Source: Isoetes taiwanensis
Taxonomy: Eukaryota > Streptophyta > Lycopodiopsida > Isoetales > Isoetaceae
Direction of reading: 5' to 3'
DNA length: 64,000 bases
NCBI GenBank assembly: GCA_021234155.1
Contig: JAJEKV010000002.1
Span: 43,021,203-43,085,202 of the forward strand
This document shows, piece by piece, positions 1-9,632 of the stretch. The notes under the pieces are model-generated. The model was given only the letters and a program-made list of their open reading frames with translations, did not search any database and was not told the DNA's origin. Position 1 is the stretch's first letter. Every line of letters begins with the position of its first letter. The position numbers and the translations under genes were made by a program.

Positions 1-67
1 GGAATCTTCCAAAAACTTCAAGAAGAGGAGAAATAATGGCAATGGTAATGGTTCCGAAAAGAAGTAG

Positions 68-373
68 GAAGAGGGAAGTCAAGGTAGACCGAGGAAGGAA
101 ACTAGGGAACCAAAGGGAGGTTGTTATAGATGCGGAGGAAAGCATTACCTGAGGGATTGTCCGTTTGGAGAGGGGGGGATCACAAAAGTTGAGCCACCTA
201 AACCTCAAAGGGGTGCACACATGCATGCTATTGAAGGTCCCAAATTGGAGGACATACCTGAGACCTCTAAAGCTGTTGATGAGCGGAAGAAAGGTGTAAG
301 CTTCCAAGACGAGGAACGAGCAAAGGCTAATGCCAAAGAACGGAGATGGCTTCAAATGGGAAATCTGGGGTAA
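68..373 (+). pseudogene. Retrotransposon Gag C-terminal fragment with zinc knuckle
   Basis: The frame reads a very basic, Arg/Lys/Glu-rich stretch, then a CCHC zinc knuckle with Cys codons at 122, 131 and 158 and His at 143 (spacing C-X2-C-X3-H-X4-C, one residue shorter than the usual CX2CX4HX4C). A Lys/Glu-rich tail ends in RWLQMGNLG and a TAA at 371-373. Zinc knuckles of Gag bind the element's RNA during packaging. The frame also runs upstream, but a TAG at 65-67 interrupts it, so the gene is probably dead or N-terminally truncated by the window edge. No protease, reverse transcriptase or integrase follows. Less than 500 bp later come a polypurine tract and an LTR, which suggests a gag-only, non-autonomous LTR element. 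Confidence 0.75.
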
Positions 374-542
374 ACATGGTTTAAAATTTACACCTTTAGG
401 GTAGAATTTGCAAGAATTGATTTGTATGTTGATTTTCGTGTGGAATGAAAATTAAATTATTATGTAAGCATGGTGCATTAGATGTAAATTTTGAAGAATG
501 GAAATTGTAGTTGTAGCAATAGGCCTGACAAAATTTACATCA

Positions 543-647
543 GTATCGCGGAGATACAACGATTGGGTATCGTGGAGATACTGTATCATAGAGATACAAC
601 CAAGTAGTACCGCGGAGGTACACGGGTATATCGTACTGCGGAAGTAC
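543..647 (+). repeat. Five short hairpins with covarying stems
   Basis: Five 15-nt units lie at 543-557, 567-581, 583-597, 607-621 and 633-647. Each has a 5-nt arm, a 5-nt loop (GCGGA or a variant) and a perfectly complementary 5-nt arm. The arms are GTATC/GATAC in the first three, GTACC/GGTAC in the fourth and GTACT/AGTAC in the fifth, so the stem changes on both sides together. The last unit is nested in a further imperfect pairing of GGTATATC with GATATCC. They lie in the 3' untranslated part of the gag-only LTR element. Function is unknown; an RNA structure is the simplest reading. Confidence 0.7.
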
Positions 648-864
648 GCGGATATCCATAATTATTTCTTAAGTTTGCAGGATTAAGGAACCCTTTGGAT
701 GCAATTGGGAGCAATTACCTTGAGAAGAGATGGACCCATCTCAGGTGCATTCGAAAGGTCGCGGACAATCTTATTTAAGAAGGGATGGAATTGAGGGGAG
801 TGGTCCAGAAAATTAAGGCAATGCATGGTAATGGGGCAAATGATTTTTAATAGCTTACAAGTTT

Positions 865-873
865 AAAAGGGGG
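865..873 (+). other. Polypurine tract of the gag-only LTR element
   Basis: AAAAGGGGG stands directly before a TG dinucleotide at 874, the expected start of a 3' LTR. Polypurine tracts prime plus-strand DNA synthesis in LTR retrotransposons. The call rests on position and composition. Confidence 0.55.
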
Positions 874-1575
874 TGCAACTATAGGCCCTTAAAGTAAGGA
901 AGATATTTTATAAAGGGGATTGTATTTTAACAAAGAAAAAGTAACGAAGACCTTCATGCAACCATTATTGGAAAAGGGGAACGAATTGGCGGATAGTATG
1001 AGCAGGCAAAAGCAAGGAGGCGACCATATGTACTTGCAGAAGGGGCGGTTACCGAAATAGAGGGAGAGCATGTCTTTTTAGCAAGAGGAGAAGGTCGGAC
1101 TGTAAACGGGAGACCGCTGGTGCAGATCCGGTGTAGATCCGGGCAGAGCAAACCCACGCCATCCATTCCGACTCCATCAAATTAGTTCCTGGCCGCTGTC
1201 TATAGAATCCAATCTGCAGGAACTCCGAATCAGCTTGGGGTTCAATCCTTAAGGCTCTAGCCTTTCTCATGCTGCAGAAGATTGGATCAGGCTTATTCAT
1301 TGACGAGTCTTCTTGTCTCAGTGCATCATAGCCATAAGCCATTGTAAAAGGAACGATCTTGAGCTGTAGTGGATTAAGCCTTGATCATTTCCGCTTGCCT
1401 CAAACCCCTTGGAATTGCCTTAGTTTTCTGGATCCAGTTGGGTGGAGACTGGATGTTCCATTCTTGGTTGCGGAAACCAAGTACTTTTGTTATCTAGCCG
1501 AACTGCTATAAGACCATTTTCTTCTATTGAATCTGTATAACTGTTGTACTAAGTGGATAACTTCTCAAGAACCCA
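874..1575 (+). mobile_element. 3' LTR of the gag-only element
   Basis: The segment starts TGCAACTATAGG after the polypurine tract and ends CAAGAACCCA, giving the usual TG...CA ends. Its last 539 bp (1037-1575) recur at 6888-7426 with only a few substitutions and the same right end, which confirms the right boundary. The antisense strand holds a 97-codon open frame in both copies (1049-1342 and 6900-7193). It is conserved simply because the copies are similar, and I do not recognise it. No target-site duplication can be tested because the left partner lies outside the window. Confidence 0.6.
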
Positions 1576-3690
1576 CTAGTAAACGGGTGCCCGGCGTTGC
1601 CGGGCTAACGTCCTTACGTGTGTTTTTAGTCGGCCTTTAACGTCCATATGTGCAACTTCGACAACATCGCATGTTGATATTGGCAAGAATGGACATTATT
1701 TGCTTTTGTAATTATTTTTGTTATTGAAATTGTCTAATCACAACATCATCAATGTATTAACTTTACGTTCATAGATTTCAGTAGAGAAAATAATGTTTTA
1801 TAAGGAATGTGGGAGGCGTCTACCTCTGAAGACAAAAATTTGGAAAGACAGATCCAAAACTTATGCTCAAAATGTCACCCTTAGAAATAGTTAAGTACAT
1901 CAACAAAAAAAGGGTACATAAATGCAAAACACAAAATTTTGTCCTCGTTCATTGGCGTACTTTAGTTCATGACATAACTCTAAATATGCATCTCCACATG
2001 GCTCACATCACGAAAGGCCTAACATTGTACTTTGTTAGATGATCGCACGTGAGACAACTCATTCCGAAGGTAGGCCCGTATAATGGAATTAGATACTATC
2101 TCAGGACAAAATGATTTGTAGACTCTAAAACATATTCCATTACATATTCCAACACAGGTGAGTTCTTTTGCTACTAAAATGCCAATTCGCCAGTGCAGTT
2201 CTCATCCGATAAAAAAGACAAACAATTGAAAGTTAGTCAAAAGCACTATATTATCTAATAGGTAGATACATGTAGTCTAACATCCATCTACCTCTCTCAA
2301 AGCACATCCGCGTAAACGAAGTTCCCTTAAGTAGACTTGAGCCAATAGGAAGTCATCAATTAGCTGGATGTAGTGCTCCAACTTGACAACCTCGTCGGTG
2401 CAAAATATTTCTCTGACCTTTGCAATGAAGACATAGAACATACACTTGAACTCCAATGGAGACTTGCTAACGGCAGTGCTTTGGATAAGCGATTTTAAGC
2501 ACGAATTAATTATTTGGAGAAAATAAGCTGATTTTGAGAATTTCGAGTGCACCTCTTCAGGTCCACCACAAGCCAAAAGTACTCAACTTTAATTTGAAAT
2601 TGTCCCGCCCAACCACAAGTCAAAAAGTCATCATCCAATTTGTCCCGCCCAAGATAGGCGGGATAATTTAAAATTTGAACAAGAGAGAGAATTTTATTTC
2701 CCTCTGCAGCTGCCATACTGGTTGTCGACAAGCATCTCCGAACTCCAAGCTTCAAGCGCCATAGCCAGGTTTTGCCATCGCCGGAGGTCCAAGATCCAAG
2801 CGCCCGGTCTTAAAAGTCGCCATAAGAAGGTCAAATCTCAAATACCATAGCCGGACGTCGCCATAGCCTGCAGCTTAGTCCCTACACCACAAATTCTTTC
2901 GAGTTCTTTAGGGTGGTTTCTTTTTGAAGCGCATTGAGGTGCACGTGGGACTAAGCTCCTAGAGTTACAGGGCTCTAAGCAGACTGCAGATGCTTCCAAG
3001 GGCATAGATTGAAATGGAGGAAGATGGCATAGACGGATTCAGCATAGATGGCATAGACGGATTCAACATAGATGGCTTCCTACAGGCACGCATTTTGAAC
3101 CCTGTTTGGATTTTGCCGGCTTATGAACTCTGTTTCGATTTTGCCGAATTTGGAACCCTGTTTGGATTTTGCTGGCTTCTGAGATTTTTGCCGGGGTCTG
3201 CACCCCTGCTCCAGAGTCCCTGCTTGAGATTTTGTCCGGTTCTGCACCCCCTGCTCCAAAATACCTGCTTGGATTTTGCTGACTTCTACACCCCTGCTTC
3301 AGAATCGCTGCTTCTTATGTTTTGTCTTCTTTATTATTTCTTAAGAATCCCTGCATGTAATAGTTCTGGATGCAAACAGAATGCTTGTAATAGTTCTGGA
3401 TGCAATCGGAATGCTTGTCATGTATTAATCATGTTTTGTCTAGATCAGGGCGATGATCTTGTGCCATTGAAGACTAATATGACCTTTGAATCTATCCGGG
3501 GGCGTTGAAGGCTAATCTGACCCGCAAATCTATGTGTAAGCTTGAGAAAGACTGAACTTTTTAATATTTTTGTATTTGCAGACTGGAGAAACCCGCATGT
3601 TTGAAAGAAATCCTCTGCCAAATCGCATGGCTGCAAGAATTTTTTCAGCCATGGCTGTACGGATTATGAAAAAGGATTTTCTGTGGTAAA
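1576..3690. other. Unassigned stretch
   Basis: No gene is recognised. The minus strand has overlapping open frames at 2277-2755 (99 and 81 codons) with a mixed amino acid composition and no known motif. From 3085 to about 3330 there are imperfect direct repeats built on a Phe-rich reading (GGATTTTGC followed by TGCACCCCTGC), and at 3353-3416 a 32-bp unit is repeated twice. The 164-codon plus frame at 3014-3508 is produced by these repeats. Confidence 0.4.
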
Positions 3691-3695
3691 ATTTG

Positions 3696-4012
3696 TCTCC
3701 ACAGAATCGCCATGGCGATGTTGAGGAGCAGGAAACAGAATTTTGTGGTAAATTTTAGCTCCACGTTGCTTAAGGCAATTTAGATGAGCACTAAAAGACA
3801 CAAGTTTTGCTTAGCAAAATCGCTGTGGCGATTATGCTGAGCAAATGTTTTTTTTTTAAGTTATATTTTTGTAGTCATCACTTTAAAATGGCAGAGAAAT
3901 ACATGGGTTTTGCTCAACAGAATCGCCACAGCGATTGTGTTGAGCAGGATTTCGTAGGCAAACAGAGCATTCTTGCTCAAGCAAATCGCCACAGCGATTG
4001 TGTTGAGCAGAA
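3696..4012 (+). repeat. Dispersed hairpin repeat built on AATCGC-GCGATT
   Basis: Four palindromic units have inner stems AATCGC/GCGAT(T) at 3705-3719, 3818-3833, 3921-3936 and 3984-3999. The 4-nt loops are CATG, TGTG, CACA and CACA. In the second and third units the outer arms also pair (TTTGCTTAGCA with TGCTGAGCAAA; TGCTCAACA with TGTTGAGCA), separated from the inner stem by one mismatched base. The outer arms differ between units yet stay largely complementary. No open frame or known element explains them. Confidence 0.65.
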
Positions 4013-5830
4013 AATATGTTTGTTTTTTAAAGATTGTATTTGTTTTATTACGTAGAATAAGCTTTAAAATTTTAAAATAAAAATATTATTATGTCAATGG
4101 AAGTAGCTACGCAGCTCTAAATGTTCGCGGCCGCGATTCCTCTGAACATTTTTACGCTTTCTAATGGTCAGCTCTTACTCAAAAAAGAGCTCAGATTAGC
4201 CTTACAATGCCAATTTCGGATACACTGCGATTTTATGGGTGAAAATCATAAAAATAAATGGCAACTTCTACTCAATTGCAACCAATTACGGCGTTTTATA
4301 GAGAACGAACAACCTATTTCATACTAAACGAGAATTTCGAAATTCTCTAATTAATTAATTCTTGCTTTTTTCTCAAGATGACTGGCATTATGATGGTCGA
4401 ATTTTTCTAATTGAAGACTTGAACTTTTGTTCGTGTGTCATCATTTTGTTTCTTTAGTACAGTGTCAAGCAATCCATGGCTATGTGTTGTGATAATGTAG
4501 AGGCTTGTCAATGGCCCTCTGACGTTATAAATTTTGCAGACGTGTGCTGGACGTTGCTACACTCTTGTCCTCGTTTTTTGCTCAAATGCACAGCATTCAG
4601 CTATAAATATCCAAATTCCAGCATTTGCCCAATGTTGTCGCGCCTAGTAGAGGTGTATGATTTTTTGAACCTTCTATGCAAGACTGACCCCATGCAGCTC
4701 ATATCCTTTATAACTATTTACGGTTTTACATAGTGGTTTTGAGTTTTGGTTATCTTGCCTCCTGTTGATCTACGTGGTTAAGTATATCGACAAAATAGAA
4801 GTGCTAAACATATACATTTCTTCATCACACATATTTGAGGCACTTATCCCATCAAAAAATTACATTTGTTCAATACACTTAGTCCATTAGAAAAAACTAT
4901 TTCTATTGGAGCATATAGGCTATCAAGATTAGTCATTTCTATTTAGAACCACTAATTGAATTATCTTTACTTTGCCTCAGATTTTCGGTTATCGACATAG
5001 CAACTCCAATCCAAACAAATTAGATCAACATTGTTGTTTAAAGCTAATCATTACAAAATTATAATGCTCTCCAAAACTTTAGGCTGTCGTTAGAGACATC
5101 AAAATTCAAGTCTTTTGGAAATCTTAAATAGAGGACCCTTTGCACTTTAAATTATCTTGGTTACTCTAGTGCGATGAGGCATAATATGTCTGGCCACATG
5201 CTCTTCTACACAGGACAATTCATTATCCTGCAAGTTCTAGAATAGTCAAATATATATGTACTTTGGCAAGCTATAAAATCTCGTATTAAATAACTCAGTC
5301 AGAGGATATTACCGATTGTGCAGATGTTATAGCTGAGATGTATAGCTAGGAAGCATGGTCATGCATACTTTCAAAACACGTTCATCACAAAAAGTATAGC
5401 TAGGAAGCATGGTCATGCATACTTTCAAAACACGTTCATCACAAAAACTATGTTCTAAAATGTCTACATCTCAGAACCATCAATAATCTCAGCATAATAT
5501 TTTAGTGATTTGTACAAAGAAGAATCGGGATAATACATGCAATGGAATTCCATACATGGACTTGAACCAGCACAAAGTTGGACCAATGTTATCAATAGTA
5601 TGAAAGAGAGAAAAACTCGCTACCACCAGCAACATCTTGTAGACACCTAAGAAAAGAAAAAAGAAATGGGATCAATCAAAACAGACCATGAATTCAAATA
5701 AGTAGATAGCATAACCTTGTGCAAAAGTAACGGGGAATTAGGAGGCAATTCAACATAGTTTGTAGAGTCCCCAATCTATAGTCGCAATTTCAAATTCTTA
5801 TATATTACCCATAAACTTCTTCAGAGAACT
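4013..5830. other. Unassigned stretch with a tandem duplication
   Basis: AT-rich DNA without a recognisable gene. The only clear structure is an exact two-copy duplication of 54 bp at 5340-5447. Confidence 0.4.
5340..5447. repeat. 54-bp perfect tandem duplication
   Basis: Units at 5340-5393 and 5394-5447 are identical over 54 bp, so the duplication is recent compared with the surrounding decayed repeats. Confidence 0.85.
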
Positions 5831-6085
5831 TCAGAAGAAAGATATAAACAATGGATATTCTGCAATTTTATGTACCTTGATAACAAATGGAATCATTATG
5901 TAGCTCTTGCCAAAAGAAATAATGCCATTGCAATTAAGACATTGATTAACCTCACTTGCCCTTTCCAAACTATTTCCCCTTGATTGTGTAATAAGACTGG
6001 CTTGCTTTGAATCAGTCGTAAAAAATTTATACAAACAGTTGCTAGCTGCTCTTGATAACAGAAATGGCCTAAATCTAAACCGCAT
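5831..6085 (-). pseudogene. LysM-like ectodomain fragment of a receptor kinase
   Basis: The minus-strand frame contains NSLERASEVNQ followed about ten residues later by ISFGKSYIMIPF. This is the pattern of a LysM module (helix, then a G-x-x-x-x-IP strand). LysM modules bind chitin-like glycans outside the cell. The neighbouring segment at 6165-6788 on the same strand looks like the juxtamembrane and early kinase part of a LysM receptor kinase. The order is wrong for an intact gene, because the ectodomain should precede the kinase part in the reading direction. The first codons overlap one copy of a 36-bp direct repeat (6028-6063). The LysM assignment is tentative. Confidence 0.4.
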
Positions 6086-6892
6086 TATCGCAAGAATAAA
6101 TCAAAACCGATGAAAACGCATAAAGAAGAAACTTCTACAATCTAGCACAATCTGGCACAGTTCATCAAAAACCATTCAGTAGGCAAGGCAGAAAACCCAT
6201 GCCACAGGGCATGCTGTAATACGATTTCTGATATATTTCAGCTGGCAAATCAAGTGCCAATGCAGCAAAATGAAAGGAAGGGAATAAATATACAGACATA
6301 ACAGAACATAAAGGTTTGCTTAAAGTTAAGCCTAAATCCCCAAAAAAGCCAGCTCTTCTTTGTGCTATAGCAACTGTCATTCCTTTAATGTTGCCCCAAT
6401 ATAATGCAAAGCCAAGCTTCTTTGATTGACTCAAGTTATCTGTGGCCTTCAAAATCTCATGATATTTAAAGATTTGTGGACCATCAGATACCAGATCTCG
6501 CAGACCTGCTACAGAAGATGATCCACTGCTTGATGAAACCTTAGAATCTTTTGAATCGGAAGACCGTGTGTGTCTCTTGAGGTCTGTGTGAAGGCATTTT
6601 TTGTTACTTCTGAACTTAAACTGCTGCCTCGCAAACTTGACCGCGGCCGGCTTTTCAGGCTCATAACTTTTGCTCTCTTTAACTTGGGTATGCACATTTT
6701 CTTCAGCAACTTCACGCCCAAAGAGAGTAATAATGTCAATTGTTTCTTCCCCAAATGCAAGGTAACCAACAAATGCAAACAGTGACAAATGCTAAGTGAC
6801 AAATGCAAACGCAGAAGCAAAGTTAATGCAGAAACTCTAACATAACACCAAGCATCTATACAAACAGTTGCTAGCTGCTCTTGATAACAGAA
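6028..6892. repeat. 36-bp direct repeats flanking the kinase fragment
   Basis: The same 36 bp occur at 6028-6063 and 6857-6892 in direct orientation. They begin TATACAAACAG and end TTGATAACAGAA. The first copy lies in the LysM-like frame; the second abuts the truncated LTR at 6888. The pair marks the ends of the 0.8-kb segment with the kinase fragment and probably records a duplication or recombination. Confidence 0.8.
6165..6788 (-). pseudogene. LysM receptor-like kinase, juxtamembrane and kinase N-lobe fragment
   Basis: The frame reads a Ser-rich juxtamembrane segment and then VSDGPQIFKYHEILKATDN, a stretch typical of plant receptor-like kinases just before the kinase domain. YWGNIKGMTVAIAQ follows, corresponding to strands beta-2 and beta-3. 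The position of the catalytic lysine (VAIK in the family) is read as VAIAQ. After this point the homology stops without a splice donor, and the rest of the frame is not kinase. The resemblance is to the LYK4/5-like branch of LysM kinases, but this rests on a short segment. The fragment is a dead remnant, flanked by 36-bp direct repeats. Confidence 0.55.
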
Positions 6893-7426
6893 GGGGCGGT
6901 TACCGAAATAGAGGGAGAGCATGTCTTTTTAGCAAGAGGAGAAGGTCGGACTGTAAACGGGAGACCGCTGGTGCAGATCCGGTGCAGATCCGGGCAGAGC
7001 AAACCCACGCCATCCATTCCGACTCCATCAAATTAGTTCCTGGCCGCTGTCTATAGAATCCAATCTGCAGGAACTCCGAATCAGCTTGGGGTTCAATCCT
7101 TAAGGCTCTAGCCTTTCTCATGCTGCAGAAGATTGGATCAGGCTTATTCATTGACGGGTCTTCTTGTCTCAGTGCATCATAGCCATAAGCCATTGTAAAA
7201 GGAGCGATCTTGAGCTGTAGTGGATTAAGCCTTGATCATTTCCGCTTGCCTCAAACCCCTTGGAATTGCCTTAGTTTTCTGGATCCGGTTGGGTGGAGAC
7301 TGGATGTTCCATTCTTGGTTGCGGAAACCAAGTACTTTTGTTATCTAGCCGAACTGCTATAAGACCATTTTCTTCTGTTGAATCTGTATAACTGTTGTAC
7401 TAAGTGGATAAGTTCTCAAGAACCCA
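6888..7426 (+). mobile_element. 5'-truncated LTR fragment
   Basis: 539 bp match 1037-1575 almost base for base, with the same CA terminus. It lacks the first 163 bp of the LTR at 874-1575. It lies immediately next to LysM kinase debris on the left and a LINE fragment on the right. Confidence 0.8.
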
Positions 7427-7458
7427 TAAATCATATCAACCAATCGCTCATCCCATTG

Positions 7459-7755
7459 CTACATAGAAATATGTCCAAGGGTAGGAGGTGGTCGATATAA
7501 TATTTTGCGCCAGAAGGTCCGAGGCTCACGTAGCAGTAATTCAAACATTTGCTTCTGATGCTCAGCAACAAAGCGTGCCTTCTTGCGTTTCAAAACAGAC
7601 TTATAATTCTGAATGGCATTATGTCGCGTATCTGGCTCAACTATCGTTCGCAATTGTTTTTTAAGCTGCTTGCAGTCTTCATCAAACCAGGCATTTCTAG
7701 GAAAGGATTTCCTACCAACATGAGCAACACCAGAAGTGCGTGTACCAATAATCAT
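7459..7755 (-). pseudogene. LINE fragment, linker between endonuclease and reverse transcriptase
   Basis: The translation has WFDEDCKQLKKQLR, then YKSVLKRKKARFVAEHQKQM, then PRTFWRKIL. This series (W-[FY]-D-E-[DE]-C, basic helix, FW) is characteristic of the region after the endonuclease domain in plant non-LTR retrotransposons. It is a short orphan fragment on the minus strand. Confidence 0.7.
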
Positions 7756-9490
7756 TTAGATTCATAATCCTAATAACGGTTTATTCAATGACTTAACTAG
7801 CTAGTATCATGCCTTCTGGCACCAACTTTTATTCTCGCTCATAACTCCTTTGCCTTGGTATCTCTCGCTTAATTCCCTTAGCCTAGCTCATTCCTATCTA
7901 ATCTTTTCTTAACCTTATTAACTTATAACCTTAGCCTCTTTGGCTAAATGTTTTGACATTTTATCATTTCGCACTAACTGTTTTTTCTTTGTTATGTTTT
8001 TAAATCTAACCTATTACAGATGACGAACACGGCTTGCAGCACCAATTCCGGCATCCAGTCCATCGGATCCAGCTCCAAACCCTCCAAATCATCCCGAATT
8101 TGCCTTCTAAGATGTTTCCATCTCATTTCGGTCTGTTTTGCGACGCAAATCCGGTGGTTTTTGGTCAGTTCGTGGCCACCAAAATCAAATTATTTGCTGC
8201 CAGAACTTGCTTGGATCTCTTTGATTCTACTTCCTTTGCCCAAATCGACCTTTTTAAGGCCCAAATCGCCCTATTCCAGAGCTATTTCATGCATCTCTGA
8301 CACTCCAAGATTAACAAGTTCTATCGCCGTCCTGCCAACAGCATGCAAGTAAAACTCTGCCACCTTTGCCAGTTCTTGCCTCTGCAATATTTCCGGATTC
8401 AACCTTCAGGATTCTGGTCGTCCTAAGCTTTCTCAACTTCTTTTGTAATGGATTAAAAGGTTTACATGATGAAGATTATTGGATCTATTACAAACTAGAT
8501 GATCTTCCAACTATTCAAAATCTCTATCTACAAACCATGCATGCTCGTTTATAACCATGCCAATATCATGTAAGGAACCACTAAAGATACGGTCTTTTAG
8601 ACAATTCTTCAATCCGAGCCATCGGATGGGGATTCTAGAATGGACGTGCATGCTTATCTCGCATGCACATGCATTTTCTGGGCCTCTGGTTCATTGGGGA
8701 GGTCGCTATTTCTTGCAGGGCTCTTGATCGGCTTCTCATCGATGCTTTCTCATCTCTCAACAGTACCCTTGTTTCCCCCTTAGTTTTTTGTCGTGTGCAT
8801 GTGACCAGCCCCTCACTTTCAAGGTGGTTGTTTTCTTATCATTGTGTTCTAGTTTTGGTGATGTGCAGGTACAATGGGATGCGCAACTTGGTTTCTCCTT
8901 GCATCATAAGTTTTGTTGTAGGAACATTTTTTGCAGCCTTACATTTTGTCCAGGCCCCTTGCCAAGGGCTTATCGCTAGGATTTTTCCTCGAAAACCCGA
9001 AAGGGCAAGGTTTTTTAGTTCTGGCGATAAGCTCTTAGCAGGTACACTAGCAGACCTTTGTATAAATTTAATTTGGGGTCCAAGAGATATAATTAAATAT
9101 TCCCTGTGTTTTTTATTTTTTTGGTGGGTAGCTTGCAAATGTGCAGCTACCCACTCTAAACAAGTGTAGAACTACTGAGATGAATGAAAAACCTATAGCT
9201 TTGTCAGTTTCATGCAAAGCCCAATTCTTAATGACATGATGGCAATGGCAGTGTAGCTTATCTCAAAGATATTATGGCTAGAATCATGTTGCAATAACGT
9301 AATAAGTAAACAGTTTAGAATCATGTGGCAATGATATATAACTTAGTGAATTCCACCCATGTTTAATCCATCTAACTTTGTTTGATATACAACAAAACAC
9401 ACAACTATTCTTTATACAATTGAAGATGAGAATGTCACAATTGCAATCAAAATCAAAGCCCATCCTTATCAAGTCCAAAAAACCAACATC
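7756..9490. other. Unassigned stretch with several open frames
   Basis: Plus-strand frames of 60 to 168 codons (8020-8352, 8366-8554, 8663-9169) show no motif I recognise, and they shift frame against one another. They could be an old retroelement ORF. No function is proposed. Confidence 0.3.
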
Positions 9491-9492
9491 AA

Positions 9493-9632
9493 ACTTGGGT
9501 TGATTGGGCTTCCGGAATTCAAGTACTTATCTCCTTGGAGAATTTTTGCACCAACATTATTTGGGTTGATTGGACTTCTAGAATCTGAGTACTCATCTCC
9601 TTGGCAAATGTTTGCACCATCTTGCTTTCCAT
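9493..9632 (+). repeat. Two-copy tandem repeat of about 75 bp
   Basis: The motif TTGGGTTGATTGG, followed by a variant of GAGTACTCATCTCCTTGG and TTTGCACCA, occurs twice in direct tandem. A weaker echo lies near 9692. Confidence 0.6.

Noticed and set aside
3014-3508. 164-codon protein with repeated IDGF and Cys-rich motifs
   Set aside because: The frame is made of short DNA repeats and has no homologous motif.
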